This document shows positions 32,580 to 45,903 of a DNA stretch of 64,000 nt, piece after piece. Both the position numbers and the translations under genes were made by a program. Each line of letters opens with the position of its first letter. Position 1 is the first letter of the stretch. This DNA is from Artemia franciscana (Eukaryota > Arthropoda > Branchiopoda > Anostraca > Artemiidae), in contig NC_088871.1 of NCBI RefSeq assembly GCF_032884065.1, positions 20,968,755 through 21,032,754 of the forward strand, read 5' to 3'. The notes beneath the pieces are model-generated. The model made no database searches. It was not told the origin of the DNA and saw only the letters and a program-made list of their open reading frames with translations.

Positions 32580-35422
32580 CATGGAGTGTCAAAACTTTTT
32601 CTTCTTGGTAAGGAAAAATTCCCTTGAATTTTTCCTCTTTATTCTTTTTTGCCATAAAAATATCCTTTGAAATTTGGTGTAGGACCTCAGGATTTCCTCT
32701 AATAACTAGTGGAATTGCCCTATCATAGGCAGCACTATGATTTTTTTAAAATCAGTGCACTTTAAAATGAAGGAGTTCTCATAGTAACTTCAAAAAGGGC
32801 TCATTTGATTGGAAATTGAAGGGATTTCAGCCTAATTGAGAGGTCTGGAAATGTCTTTGAGGATGACAACCCCCACAGTTTCTCAGGTCAAGGGTTGTAA
32901 GTTATGTTCTGGGGGCTATATAAGGTATATATAGAAAGGATGATTGTATAAACTCCAGGGGGGGGGGCTCATTGGATTGCTAATCAGGACCTATAGTGTC
33001 CTTTTTCAAGGTTCAGAGTGGATACCCTCCTACACCTTGTATTTTCCCAAAACTTATGTAATAGGAATTTAAAGATGGCTATCTGGTGTCATGTAAACTT
33101 CAAAAACAGCTCATTCCATTGGAAATTGAAAGGGCCAGTGCCCCTTTTAATAGCCACAACCCTCAGGACAAAGGTTTTAAGTTATGCCCTGGGTGCTTAC
33201 AGGGTATATATAGAGAGGAGGTTTATATAAACTTCAGAGGGGGCTCATTGAATTGGTAATCGGAAGTTCTAGTGCTCTTTTTAATATTCAGAGTGATTAT
33301 AGAGTGTATACCCCCCTACACATTGGGTTTTCCCAAAATGTATCTGATAAGAAATTTTGAGATGGCTATTTGTTGTCATTGAAACTTCAACAACAACTCA
33401 TTTGATTAGACATTGAAGGGGCTAGTGCCTTTTTAAATGAACAGAAGTGATTTGAGGGCATCTACCCCCCCCCCCTTTCATGCCCACCATTTCCCCAAAC
33501 ACATCTGGTCAAAATTTAGAGACATCTATCTTGTTCAATGAAACGTCCAGAAATTATGTCTTTGAGGATGACAACCCCCACAGCCCTCAGGGCAAGGGTT
33601 GTAAGTTATGCTCTGAGGCGATATCAGGTTTATACAAAAAGGACAATCATATAAACTTTGGAGAGGGCTCATTGGATTGGCTATCAGACCTTATAGTGCC
33701 CTTTTTATGATTCAGAGTGATCAGAGGATGGATACCCCCCATACATACCTTTTATTTTCCCAAAGAAATTTTTAGATTGCCATGTGTTGTCCTAGAAACT
33801 TCCAAGAACTTATTCAATTGGAAATTGAAAGAGCTAGTCCTCTGTTTCATAGTCGAAAGTTATTGAAGGGCAAGTAACCCACTCCAACGCCCACCATTTC
33901 TCAAAACACATACAATCAAAATTTTGAGATAGCTATTTTATTCAATGTAATTTATAGGTCTGGAAAACAAATCTTTGAGGATGACAGCCAGCAGCCCTCA
34001 GGGTAAGAATATTAAGTCATGCTCTGGGGACATACAATGTATGTATAGAAAGTATTATTGTAAAAACTCCCGAGGGGGCTCATTTTGATTGGAAACCAGA
34101 TGTTCTAGTGCCATTTTTAGATTCAGAGTTATTAGAGGGTGGACTCCCCACCCACACACACACACCTCTTGTTTTCTGAAATGCATATGATAGCAATTTT
34201 GAGAGGGCTATTTGTTGTCTTAGAAACTTCTAAAAGTGCTCATTCAATTGGGAATTGAATGGGCCAGTGCTCTTTTTAATACTCTCACCCCACAACCCTC
34301 GGGGCAAAGGTTTTAAGTTATGCTCTGGGGGCATACAGGGTACATATAGAAGGAGTTTTTGTATAAACTCCAGAGGGGGCTCATTGGATCAGTAACCAGA
34401 AGTTCTAGTGCTCTTTTTAAGATTCAGAGTGATTGTAGGGTGTAACCCCCCCCCCCCTACAAATTGGGTTTCCCAAAATGTATCTGATGGGAAATTTTGA
34501 GATGGCTATCTGTTGTCATAGCAACTTCAAAAACAACCCATTCGATTGAACATTGAAGGGGCTAGTGCTTCTTTAATCAACAGAAGTGATTTGAGAGCAT
34601 CTACCCCTGTCCCCCTGTCATGCTTACCATTTCCCCAAACACATCCAGTCAAAATTTAGACATAGTCATTTTGTTCAACACAATTGGAAGGTCCAGAAAT
34701 TATGTCTTTGAGGATGACAGCCCTCAGGGCAAGGGTTGTAAGTTATGCCCTGGGGGCATATCAGGTATACAGGAAGGACAATCGCATAAACTTCAGAGGG
34801 GGCTCATTGGATTGGTGATTTGAACTTCTTATGCCCTTTTTATGATTCAGAGTGATCAGAGGATGGATACCCCCTCCCCCCTCACCTTTTATTTTCCCAA
34901 AATGCATCTGGTAGAAATTTTTAGATTACCATGTGTTGTCTTAGAAACTTCCAAAAGAACTTAATCAATTGGAAATTGAAAGAGCTAGTGCTCTTTTTAA
35001 TAGTCAAAAGTGATTGAAGGGAAACTAACAATGCCCACCATTTCTCCAAACACATCCAATCAAAATTTTGAGATAGCTATTTTATTCAATGTAATTGATA
35101 GGTCTGGAAAATAAGTCTTTGAGGATGACAACCCCCCCCCCCCCAACAGCCCTCAGGGTAAGAATATTAAGTCATGCCCTGGGGGCATACAATGTACATA
35201 TAGAAAGCATGATTGTAAAAACTCCTGATGTGGCTCATTTGATTGGAAACCAGATGTTCCAGTGCCATTTTTTAGATTCAGAGTGATCAGAGGGTGGACC
35301 CCCCCCCCACACTCACACACCTCTTATTTTCTGTAATGCATGTGGTAGCAATTTTGAGACAGTCATTTGCTGTCCTAGAAACTTCTAAAAGAGCTCATTC
35401 AATTAGAAATTGAAAGGGCTAG

Positions 35423-35540
<118 letters not shown>

Positions 35541-36004
35541 AGAAAGGTTAATCAATTAAATTTCGGATCTGGCTCATTGAATTTTCAGTCAGAATTTCTA
35601 GTGCATTTGTTAAAACTCAGAGTGATTTGAGGGTGGATACCCCCCACCCACGCCTCATATTTTCCTGAAATGCATCTGAAAGAAATTTTGAGATGGCCAT
35701 TTGCTGTCGTAGAAACTTTGGAAACAGACAGCTCATTAGATTAGAAATTGAAAGAGCCAGTTTTCTTTTTAATAGTCAAAAGTGATTTGAGGGAATCTAA
35801 CATTTCCCCCCTCCCTTGAGGATGACAAACTCTCCCCCCACAGCCCTGGGGCAAGGGTTTTAAGTCATGCCCTGTGGGCAAGGTACATATAGAAAGGGTG
35901 TGCGTACAAACGGATTGGTAATCAGAAGTTTTAGTGCCCTTTTTATGGCACTTGGTATTTACCAAGTGACATATAGCAATAACAAATTCTCTCAGTCTGT
36001 CCAT

Positions 36005-36590
36005 CCTGGTTTCGCTAGTTTAGGCACTTCCAGATAAGCTAGGACAATGAAATTTGGCAGGCGTATCAGGGACTAGACCAGATTAAATTAGAAATAGTTG
36101 TTTCCCTGATTCGATTATCTGGGGAGTAGGGGGACGGTTAATTTGAAAAATTAGAAAAAATTAGGTATTTTTAACTTACAAACAGGTGATCGGATCCTAA
36201 TGAAATTTGACATTTGGAAGGATATCTTATCTCAGAGCTCTTATTTTACATCCCGACCGTGTCCGGTAATATTGGGGGAGTTTGAAGGGAAAGAGGAAAT
36301 CTTGGAAAACACTTAAGGTGGAGAGATTGGGATGAAACTTGGTGGGAAGAATAAGCAACAGTCCTAGATACGTGATTGGCATAACCGAACTGAATCCGCT
36401 CTCTTTGGGGGAATTGGGGCGGGGGTGTTAATTTGGAAAAATTAGAAAAATTGAGGTATTTTTAACTTACGAATGGGTGATCAGGTCTTAATGAATTTTG
36501 ATATTTAGAAGGACCCCGTGTCTCAGAGCTCTTATTTTAAATCTTGACTGGCATTAAGACTCAGATTCTCCTTTTAAATCAATCTATTGA
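36005..36590. repeat. Inserted repeat with two 125-bp direct copies
   Basis: Bases about 36130-36260 and 36424-36550 are similar direct copies (shared 'taggtatttttaactta' type block and 'ctcagagctcttatttta'), offset by about 294 bp. The segment interrupts the satellite array and has no coding capacity. Confidence 0.75.
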
Positions 36591-37047
36591 TTCTTAGAAT
36601 TTTGCTAGAGCTCATACCGTATGAGCTCTTGGCTCTTCTGACCTCATCACAGGTACCATATGAGCTCTTAGCTCTTGTTAAGATTCAGAGTGATCAGGGG
36701 GTGGACCACCCCACAAACACTCACCTTGGGTTTTCCCGAAATGTATCTGAAAGAAATTTTAAGATGGCCATTTTTGTTGGTGAAACTTCAAAAACTGTTC
36801 ATTCGGTTGGAAATTGAATGGGCCATTGCCCTTTTTAATAGTCGAAAGTGATTAGAGGGCAACCAATACCCCTCCCATGTCCACCATTTCCCCAACCAGA
36901 TCCAATCAAAATATTGAGATAGCCATTTTGTTCAACGTAATTGAAAGGCCCGGAAAATAAGCCTTTGAGGATGACAACCCCTCCTGCCCCCAAGAACCCT
37001 CGGGGCAAGGGTTGTACTTTATGCCCTGTGGTATATAAGGTATATAC

Positions 37048-37049
<2 letters not shown>

Positions 37050-37130
<81 letters not shown>
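37050..37130. repeat. (TA)n microsatellite, about 80 bp
   Basis: TA repeats, ending in 'ttatatatagaaagg', at the same place in the satellite unit as the array at 35427. Confidence 0.95.
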
Positions 37131-37131
<1 letters not shown>

Positions 37132-38290
37132 GAAAGGATGATTGTATAAACTTCGGAGATGGCTCATCAGAAGTTTTAGTACCCTTTTCGAGATTCAGAG
37201 TGATTGGAAGGTGGATATCCCTCCCCTACACCTCATATTTTCCCAAAATGTATCTGATAGAAATTTTCAGATAGCCATTTGTTGTTGTAGGAAATTCGAA
37301 AAAAAGTTCATTTGATTGGAAGTTGAAAGGGCAAGTGTTCTTTTTAATAGTCGAGATAGCCATTTTGTTCAATATAGCTGGAAGGTCCGGAAAATATGTC
37401 TTTGAGGATGGCAACCCCTCCCCCCACACCCCTATGGCAACAAACCTCCCTTCCACGACCACCATGTCTCCAAACACATGCAATCAAAATTTTGAAATAG
37501 CTATTTTTTTCAACGTAATTGAAAATTCTGTTAATTATGTCTTTGAGGATGACATACCCCTCCCCCCCCACATCCCTCGGGGCAAGGGTTTTAAGTCATG
37601 CCCTTGGGCATATAAGGTACACATAGAAAGGATGTTCGTATAAATGGATTGGTAATCAGAAGTTCTAGTGCCCTTTTTAAGATTCAGAGTGATTTAGAGG
37701 ATGGAAACCCCCCTTCCTCTGCACATACACACCTTGGATTTTCCCAAAATACACTTTGGATTTGAGATGGCCCATTGTTGTCGTAGAAACTTGGAAAACA
37801 GCTCATGCGATTAAAAATTGAAAAGGCCAGTGCCCTTTCAATAGTCGAAAATGATTAAAGGGCAACTAAGCCCCCTTCCGTGCCCACCATTTCCCCAACC
37901 AGATCCAATCAAAATATTGAGATAGCCAGTTTATTCAACATAATTGAAAGGTTTGGAAATCATATCTTTGAGGATGATAACCCCAAGCCCTCTGAGCAAG
38001 GGGTTGTAAATTATGCCCTGGGGCATGTAAGGCATATGTAGATGGGGTGATCGTATAAACTTCGAAGGGGGCTCATTCGATTGGTAATCAGAAGCTCTGG
38101 TGCCCTTTGTAAGATTTAGAGTGACTGGAGGGTATATACCCCCCACACCTCAGATTTTCCCGAAATACATCTGATAGAATTTTTAGATGGCCATTTGTTG
38201 TTGTAGAAACTTTGAAAAGGGCTCTTTCAATTAGAATTAGAAAGCACAGGGGCTCTGTTTATTAGTCAAAAGTGATTGGAGGGCGCATAT

Positions 38291-39879
38291 CAGTATGTGT
38301 CAATTAAACTGACAATTCACGGTCTTTTTTCTTTTCTTTTTTTTTGTAAGGTGCAGTTTGTGTTCTGATCTTGAAAAGGTATGGGGGTTATCATTCCTGA
38401 TCATGTTAATTTTTGCTCGTTTTGAGTTTCACTCGGCTATTTATTGTAATTTCTGTTCATTTTGATTTTCATGTATTTATTAATAGTGATTTGTGGTAGT
38501 TTTACGCTTGAAAGATTATTTTACTTAATTTTTGCTCATTCTTGGCTTATTAGAGCTCTTTACTTTTCTTTGAAAAACTTGTCTTGTGGTATAAGTTTTT
38601 TAAACTAATCCAAGAAAATACCAAGTGTCTGTTAAGTACTGTTTTTGTGGAATTTTTGGTGAGTTTCCAGAAAATTGAAGGACATCAAAAGAATTGTATT
38701 TGTATTATAAGAAGAATATAATGTAATGCTTGTTGTTATTATTGCTGTAAACATTCTTATAGAAACTTGCAAATTACATAAAACTTATCAGAAAGTTTTT
38801 GTTATGACTCATTAAGAAAACCCTCATGATTATTTTCATTATCTTTCCAGTTTTGGGTTTCTTGCAAGTTTGGTGTAAAACTTGGAATCTTTCAAAATTG
38901 TGTTAAGATTATTTAAAACTATAAGATTAATCTATTCACCAAGTTGAGTTTCAGTTGCTAATCAAACTTATTTTTGTCCAGGTCATGTTTTGAGCCATAG
39001 GGAGGGTGTATGGCCCCTCACTAGATCCACCAATGGCCTAGCTTGCATAATGTGCTGTAGCTTAATGATTAAGATCTAATATCACATAACATGAGACTTG
39101 CAGATGCCAAAACAAATGATTTTAGTGCACATTTCGTAATTATTTTAGTTTTAGTGGCTTAAATATTTGAATATCTCCTTTTTTCAGCAAAGAGGCAAAA
39201 AGTTTTTAAACTAGTATTTGACTATCTCCTTAACGAGCTCTTCCGTACTACAGACAGTAAAAATCAAACCAATACAATAAACATATGTGAAAAAAGGAAG
39301 AGAGTAAATTTAATTTAGCTGCAAGTCTGCATTCATGCGAACCACATAATTTCCCTTTGAGAAAAAATGGTAAAAGCTATGGAACTGAAATATCAATGTA
39401 AAGTGACAAACTTCCTAATCAAATGTCATCATATTATGGCAATTCTTCAGTTAAAACATATTTTTACCTTGATTATCCTTATAAATTCATTCTTTATTTT
39501 CCTTTCATTTTCAAACCAATATTATCTTTACCTTTGTGTTCTTACACCAGGACCAATTGATTTCCTTTTTCTTTTTTATCTCTTCAGCATATTGCATTCT
39601 CATTTTTCCCCAAGACGCTTGATTTGTCTTATTTCTTTTCCTGTTTTCCTGGCTGTGAGTAGTGATTCCAGCCCACTCATGGAAAAATCAAATGTTGTTT
39701 TTATTATTCTCTTGGTTTAGATGTTCTCCAGAGGAGCTGCATTGTAGTCTGGCTTTGTCTAATGTTTAAGATTGGAGATAAATGTACTGTCTAGGTATCT
39801 GTCTGTGATAAACACCAACAAAAAAGAAGATTATCCAGTGAACCAACTAAAATGATGTGATAAATAACATTTTGCACAC
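38291..39879. other. Intergenic, nothing recognised
   Basis: AT-rich. One 117-codon hydrophobic frame at 39367-39720 matches no family I know and has the composition of chance AT-rich translation. Confidence 0.4.
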
Positions 39880-40470
39880 AACATACACATTATACAACTA
39901 ATAAATTAAGCTTTAAGATAAGTTTCACTTTTTTTCTAGCTTCATATTGTGAGGCTACTCTTGAATTTCTGGCCCAAGGTGGGATATTGAGGAGGTATTT
40001 ACAATATTTATAAAAATAAGAATGGATAGCTTTTTTATCCTCTTCTGGCAGGATTGGCCAAAAGGGAGATAATGACAGAATGTGTGGCATAACAAACACA
40101 CTTTAAAGGTGTGCATGTAAAAAAAAAAAGCTAAACAATAATTTACTGTGAACAAGAAGCCTGCAGGTCAAACAAGGTCCTGCAGGTCAAACAAGGTCCT
40201 GCAGCCAAACAAGTCGAGTTAAGGTTTGATGCAATTGAAAGGCCAAGATAAGTAATAGAGCTCGAAGGAGTACAAACATGATTGCCAAGCCAAACGGAAA
40301 CAGTAGAGGGCTGTTTAGAGCAGGGTGAGACACAAGCATTTCACTTTTACTATCATTAAATGAAAGACCAATCTTATGATATGTAATTGCCTGTTCAGAA
40401 AAAGGTTTCTCAACTTGGGAAAATGACCTGCTGGGACTTGGATATCATCAGCATAATTCAATCATATAAC
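39880..40470 (-). pseudogene. LINE reverse transcriptase, motif C to thumb (decayed)
   Basis: On the minus strand, YADD is encoded at 40444-40455. It is followed, after a frameshift, by an LSFNDSKSEMLVS block and an S-S-S-I-T-Y-L-G-L block near 40240, then an IHSYFYKYCKYLLNIPPWARNSR block near 39990. This is the order found after the active site of many non-LTR reverse transcriptases. The reading frame changes several times. It abuts a + strand fragment holding the 5' half of a LINE ORF2. Confidence 0.7.
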
Positions 40471-40624
40471 ATCGGTTCCTTAAAATGCACAACTCTGTAA
40501 TACAACCTGCTGTGGTTCACAAATCCACTATTATATAAAGCAAGGGAGCTAATACCTTTACAAACAAGAACCAAAGATGTGCGCATGGGTCGTGGTGTGG
40601 TTATTCTTGACATGGTGGTAATAT

Positions 40625-42270
40625 TTGATAATGGATAGAGATAATGATGGAATTGCATCATCAAGGTTAAAAGAATTTGAGCGTGATTCCCTTTTCTTTC
40701 ATTCAGTTTTCCAAAATACTGTAGCTAGTGATAATAGCAGCATATTAGATATACCAAAAAATCAATATTTATTCTTGAATGGATTGGCAAAGAAAAACTC
40801 TAGAACAAGGAGGATATCGTTTTGGAATTGCCAGCGCTGGAGGACTGCAAGGGATATGATTGACAGTTTTCTATCGACATCTGATACGGACATGTTCAGT
40901 TTATGCGAAACTTTTTTAGAGGGTTTTTCGATTGAAAGTATTCATGTTGATGGTTATCAATTGTTTCATGTTAGGAGGAGTATGCAAAAGAAAGGTGGTC
41001 TTAGTGTTTTAACTAAAATTTGCATACCAGCCCTTGCAAGGCTAGATTTTTTGCCAATGAATATTGAAATGCTATTTGAATCATGTGTTGTTGAATGTTT
41101 TTTTCGAATAATGAGAAGATTCTAATTGCAGTTATTTACCGTAGTCCGTCAGCTAGTCAGGCGGAATTTAGGAATTGTTTTGAAAAAATCTTGGATAAAT
41201 TACCTAGTCTTAATACGTCTTATCTAGCTTTGGGAGGTTTTAATATTGACTTAATGAACCTTGTTTCTGCTAATCAGAATAGACTGGATAGTAACATTTT
41301 GAAGTTTTTAGAATGTCTGGTATCTCATGAATTATATTCTGTATATCTTGTACCATCCAGGATAACTGATACGTCATATACACTAATTGATCATATTTTT
41401 TCACCTGAAAATGCTGTCAGTACATATGTCATTCCTGACGATTCATCTGATCATTGCATACTTATGGCTGATTTTTCGCTATATTTCCCGCATAATAAAA
41501 GAAGTCAACAAAACGAAGAGAGTTAGGGGAAAAGATTTGTGAAAATTTTAAGAAAAACTTGGGTGATGTTGGGTGGAGTTCGGTAATCGGTGAAATGGAT
41601 CCAAATCAATCCTTAGATAACTTTTATAATAAATTGAATGAAAAGCTTGATCAATTTTGCCCGTATAGAAATCTAAAAGGAAAAAGGCATACATCAAGAA
41701 AACCATGGGTAAATGCATCGCTTTTGAGGTCTATTAATGACAAAAATTGTTTATATAAAATCAAAATGAAGTGTCCCACTGAAATAAAATAATACGTTTA
41801 AAAACCATAAGAATCTGTTAGTAAGGATTCTTGGAGAAAATGAAAGAGTTTATTAAGAAAATTCATTTAAAAATTCTGATTCTCCCCAAAAACTTGAAAT
41901 TTAATTAAGGATAAAATTGGAAAAAAATAAAAAGTTATCAAATCCTGAGGTATTAGTTAATGCAAATGGTGCAGAAACTAGAGGGTCGCAAGATGTTGCT
42001 AATATGTTTAGTGATTATTTTGCTGGTGTTGGTCAAGCAATTGTTTCAGCAGGAATAGATTTGTCCCCTTGCAGGTCGCATAAACAATAATTACCCTACA
42101 GTGAATGTACGAGCATATTTCTGGTCCTGTTAGTTTTGCAGAATTCTAAATGATTTTAAAAAATATAAAAAACGGTAATTCAGTGGGACATGATGAACTA
42201 TCAACCAATTTGTTAAAGAGCATTGCCGGAGTTATTTTTGAACCACTTTCCACATTTTCAATTTGAGTAT
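40625..42270 (+). pseudogene. LINE ORF2 5' half: endonuclease and start of RT (frameshifted)
   Basis: Two overlapping + frames (40625-41125 and 41095-41526) together encode an APE-type endonuclease. An S-L-C-E-T-F-L block is near 40900, a KKGGLSV glycine loop near 40990, and an IAVIYRSPSASQAEF block near 41120. GGFNIDLMN near 41235 stands where GDFN is usual, and SSDHCILMADF lies near 41445. A linker with RKPWVN follows near 41700. After further frameshifts an N-S-V-G-H-D-E-L-S block near 42180 marks the beginning of the reverse transcriptase, and then similarity stops. The motif set is CR1/L2-like. No functional product is expected. Confidence 0.8.
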
Positions 42271-42541
42271 CAATTTAGGTATATTTCGGTTCAAAACCTG
42301 ATTCTCTTGACATGGGTCAACTTTCTAGTATTACTGCTAAAACAGGACCTGTCCTAAATCACTTTTCCCAAGAACAAGCTCCGATTTTCTCAGCAGTGGA
42401 AACTCAATATTGTTCAAGACTTGTATGTAATACCATGTCTCTACCTCAGTCCCAACCGCAGAAAATTAATGGACAATTTCAACCCAAATCACAAACAGAA
42501 ATGGCTTCCAGAGTTCTAGATGGCACCATTTTTGAGCCTGT

Positions 42542-42544
<3 letters not shown>

Positions 42545-42607
<63 letters not shown>
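42545..42607. repeat. 63-nt poly(T) = poly(A) tail of a minus-strand LINE
   Basis: 63 uninterrupted T on the + strand immediately follow (in minus-strand sense) the 3' UTR of the RTE-like LINE remnant at 42608-43640. Confidence 0.9.
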
Positions 42608-42609
<2 letters not shown>

Positions 42610-43640
42610 TCTCGAAATTTATGTGTATTGTTCTTAGAGAGCATTTTGGCAGGTGTGCCAAGGCGATCAGTGTACATACTAAGTGCTTTTAGATTTTAGT
42701 CTAACTTCAATCTGAATTTGTTCCATCTTCTCTGATGCTTGAATGGAGCTTCTAAGATGGAGCAAAATTACTACGAACAGCTCACTGCAGCACCAAGTCG
42801 CCTGAGGCCTACACTTATATGCGCGCTCCGTCTCCATCCCAATCTATTTAAAACTCCCTCTTTACAAAACAAGTCGTTCCTTACGACATCTTCCCACTCC
42901 ATTTGGGGACAACCTGCATTTTGTTTCACCCAAGGCGGTTGGCAGACAAAGACATACTTTGGCAATCTATCGTCCTTCATCTGAAAAACGTGTCCTTGCC
43001 TTCTCGACCTTTCTGTCATTATAGCCATAGAAAGAAGGATTGGCCCAAATTTTTGGAAAGCTTACTGTTTGAGTTATGGTTAGTTATTCAGGTACCCAAA
43101 ACAATCCGTAGGCAATTTCTCTGGAAAACATCTAGCAAATTCTCCTTCTTTTTTTGGAGTGCCCACGCTTCAGAACCGTACTTGACCTCTGCCATCATCT
43201 TAGCTTCCGATATTCTAATCTTGGTTCACAGTTATCATCCTCTTTCTCCCGAACTTTTTTGAACTGTAAAAAAAGATCCTAGGCTTTGACTATTTTCTTT
43301 TAACATCTTCACTGCACTCACCATCTTTGCTGCTAATACTGCCTAGGTAAGTAAAGCTGTCCATTTGATCAATCTTCTTGTTGCCCAACATCGTATTTTT
43401 ACCTTCACTTATGCGTATTATTAGCAACTTCGTCTTCTTAACGTTAATTTTTGAACTTATTCTTGAACTCTGGACTCTCAAAACCTCTAAAAGTTCATTC
43501 ATATTGCTAATATTTTCGGTTAGGATGCTTAAATCATCAGTATAATATAAGTCTCGGAGAGCTTTACTGCCCCATTTGACTCTATGTTCTCCCGCTGCCT
43601 TCGCTGTGCTCCTTAGGACAAAGCCCATCAAAGAAGACTT
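42608..43640 (-). pseudogene. RTE-like LINE, 5'-truncated, RT active site to 3' end
   Basis: On the minus strand the remnant starts near 43640 with an AGEHRVKWGSKALRDL block and YTDD at 43533-43544 (YADD in the family). ILTENISNMNELLEVLR and SFTYLGSISSKDGECSEDV follow. After broken sequence, a QMKDDRLPKYVF block and the C-terminal GWRRS-GLRRLGAA block appear (43000-42780). A 160-nt 3' UTR and a 63-nt poly(A) end it. Frameshifts between 43290 and 43028 and the missing 5' part make it non-coding. Shorter relatives lie at 13330-14010 and 50340-51260. Confidence 0.85.
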
Positions 43641-44517
43641 GGGGGTGGATGGGTGGCTTATTCCTACCCCTGTGCATGACTTCTTATGTAGTTGTTGATT
43701 GCTTAGAAAATGTTGCTACCAAATTTTTTCTTTTAACCCACCCCAAAGCTAATTTTGTCTGATGATAAAAACAAAAAGAAATAATAAATATGAAAAAAAT
43801 CCCTTTCAAAATGGACTAAAAGTAGAATATATATTTTTTTTTTTTTAGAATTTGCGAATATAAGTAAAAACAAGGGGGCACAAAATGGGTTGCACTTTAC
43901 GTAACATAAATATCAAATTGATCTGAATTATAAATGCATAGATGAAAGAAGTTGGTGAGTTGATGAAAAACCATTTAAAAAGATCATATTATGTAAACCC
44001 CTGTCCATTCTGTACTCTTCGCTTTTACATGTTTTCATTGATTCTCGACAAAAAATATTCGCCACTTTTTAGTCCGTTTTTAAAAGGAGTAAAAAAAACC
44101 TAATCTTTTATTTTTTCACATTTTAGTCTTTTCTAAGATTCGAACCAAAGTTACCACGGCTATAAGAAAGTGTTCTAATCGCTGCACTATCAAGTTTCTA
44201 TTACTTATTTTTGTTTTATACTTCTTACTGTGCCCAACCACCTATTTATATTTTTATTTATACAACGGGAATTTAAAGAGGGTGTAATTTTGACCTTGTA
44301 TTATTGTAATTTCGCCAGAAATGCATGCACTAATAAATTTGTAAGTAATGAAACATTCGTAAATGTTTAAAAAATGGCACACAAATTTATGTGGCACAGA
44401 CGTTGGTGAGCTATGGAAAATGAGTTCAAAATATGAACAACATATCTTATCACCCTCCCCAGGGGCTATCTTTTCATATTAAAAAAGAAGTATCAGTAAA
44501 ACTTAATTTTATTTCAG
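43641..44517. other. Upstream of the contactin coding exon
   Basis: No promoter or non-coding exon can be recognised. A tRNA-like remnant is at 44130-44200. The first coding exon starts at an acceptor, so at least one 5' UTR exon must lie upstream here or earlier. Confidence 0.4.
44130..44200 (-). tRNA. tRNA-like remnant or tRNA-derived SINE head
   Basis: The minus strand has an A-box-like TAGTGCAGCGATTAG and a B-box GGTTCGAATCT, whose starts are about 42 nt apart, the spacing of a tRNA gene. A clean anticodon stem and acceptor stem cannot be formed, and an A-rich sequence follows. A pseudo-tRNA or SINE head is more likely than a working tRNA gene. Confidence 0.4.
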
Positions 44518-45903
44518 GCTTGTGTCTCAAAGATGAAAACTGATGTGAAAATATTCCTTCTGGCATTGGTACACATTGTATCCTGCTCAAATTTTGATCA
44601 ACCATGTCCCAAGAATTGGGTACCATATCAGTCTTCCTGCTTCCGCTTCATACGAAGTCCAATGAAAACTAGAATGGATGCGAGGAGATATTGCCAAGGC
44701 TTTGATTCAGAATTAGCTAGCATAAATAGCCTTGAAGAGCATAGTTTTATTGTGAAGAGACTAGAAGAAATTGACCCAACCCATCAAGCTTGGTATATCT
44801 CAGGGAGGCAAACACAACCTGGAGTTTGGAACAATGATGGTGATGGCTCTAGTATGCTAAATCTTGATTCTGCATTTTTACCAGGACAAGAAGGCATTGC
44901 TGATAGAGATTTTCTTGTCTATTCATATTCTTTGCAGCAACTAAGATGGGGAATGACTAGAGTGGATGGAAGAGAGCCATTCCCTTTTATTTGCGAAATT
45001 AAACAATCAGACGTATCTCTTTTATCATTTATAGATAGAGGATTTGATTATGGACTGGAGGAATCTCCTCCAAAGAAAATGATACCCAGGGGTCCATATT
45101 TTATTAAGCAACCTGTGTCTGTAACTTTTGATTTAACAAGACGTGCCTCTGTAAATGAATTAAGTCTAAGTTGCCTTGCCGGTGGATATCCTGCTCCAGA
45201 TTACGAATGGTACAAAGAAGATTTTGAAAATGATCAATTAATTTACAGGAAAATTGATCCCTTGACACCTGGAAACGAATTTTATACTGTTAGTGGAGGG
45301 ACTCTTATGATAAATGATCCAGTTGAAGTTAGAGACCGTGGTAGATACCATTGTAATGCAACCAATAAGTTCGGCTCTATCGTCTCTGAAAGTGTAAGAC
45401 TTGCATTCAGTTTCATTGGTGAATTCAATTTAAAAAGATCACTTGAGGTTGGTAATGAGCATTGGGGAAAGGCTGTGTACTGTGACCCTCCACAGTACTC
45501 AACTGATGTGAACTTCTACTGGGTTAGAGATTATTTCCCTAACTTTGTTGAAGAGGATTCAAGGACATTTGTTTCAAATGATGGAAATTTGTATTTTTCT
45601 TCCTTAGAGAATATTGATATTGGTCAATATTCTTGTAATGTTCTCAGTGGTGAAGGAATGGGAGGAAGAAATGGCCCCTTTTTTAAGATTGAAGTTAGAT
45701 CATCTCCAAACTATCAGCAGTTGAAGTTTCCTAATAATTTTCCAAAAAGTTTCCCTGCAGCGCCCATTGTTGATGATGATGTGAGACTTGAGTGTGTTGC
45801 TTTTGGGTATCCAGTCCCTTCCTACAAATGGTATAGACGAGGTGCTCCATTACCAAAGAATTCACAGATGTCAAACTTCAACAGAGTTTTGACTATAAAG
45901 CAG
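44518..45903 (+). CDS. Cont: Contactin homologue, exon with signal peptide, C-type lectin domain and Ig1-Ig3 start
   Basis: Contactins are GPI-anchored adhesion proteins. The insect protein, which also starts with a C-type lectin domain, organises septate junctions with neurexin and neuroglian homologues. The exon begins after TTTCAG at 44518 with 15 nt of 5' UTR; the ATG is at 44533. Residues 1-18 form a signal peptide. Residues 25-157 form a C-type lectin fold (C-P-x-x-W-V-P-Y start, FICEI end) that lacks the usual calcium-binding EPN/WND signatures. Ig1 is about 190-282 (SCLAGGYP to YHCNATN), Ig2 about 300-390, and Ig3 starts at about 400. The exon closes in phase 0 at 45903, inside Ig3. 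Frame intact. Confidence 0.93.

Noticed and set aside
39367..39720. 117-codon hydrophobic + frame
   Set aside because: AT-rich composition, no family similarity recognised and no context.
42312..42692. 126-codon frame with a run of Phe, and its Lys-run antisense partner
   Set aside because: The run is the 63-nt poly(T) translated; the tract is the poly(A) tail of a LINE.
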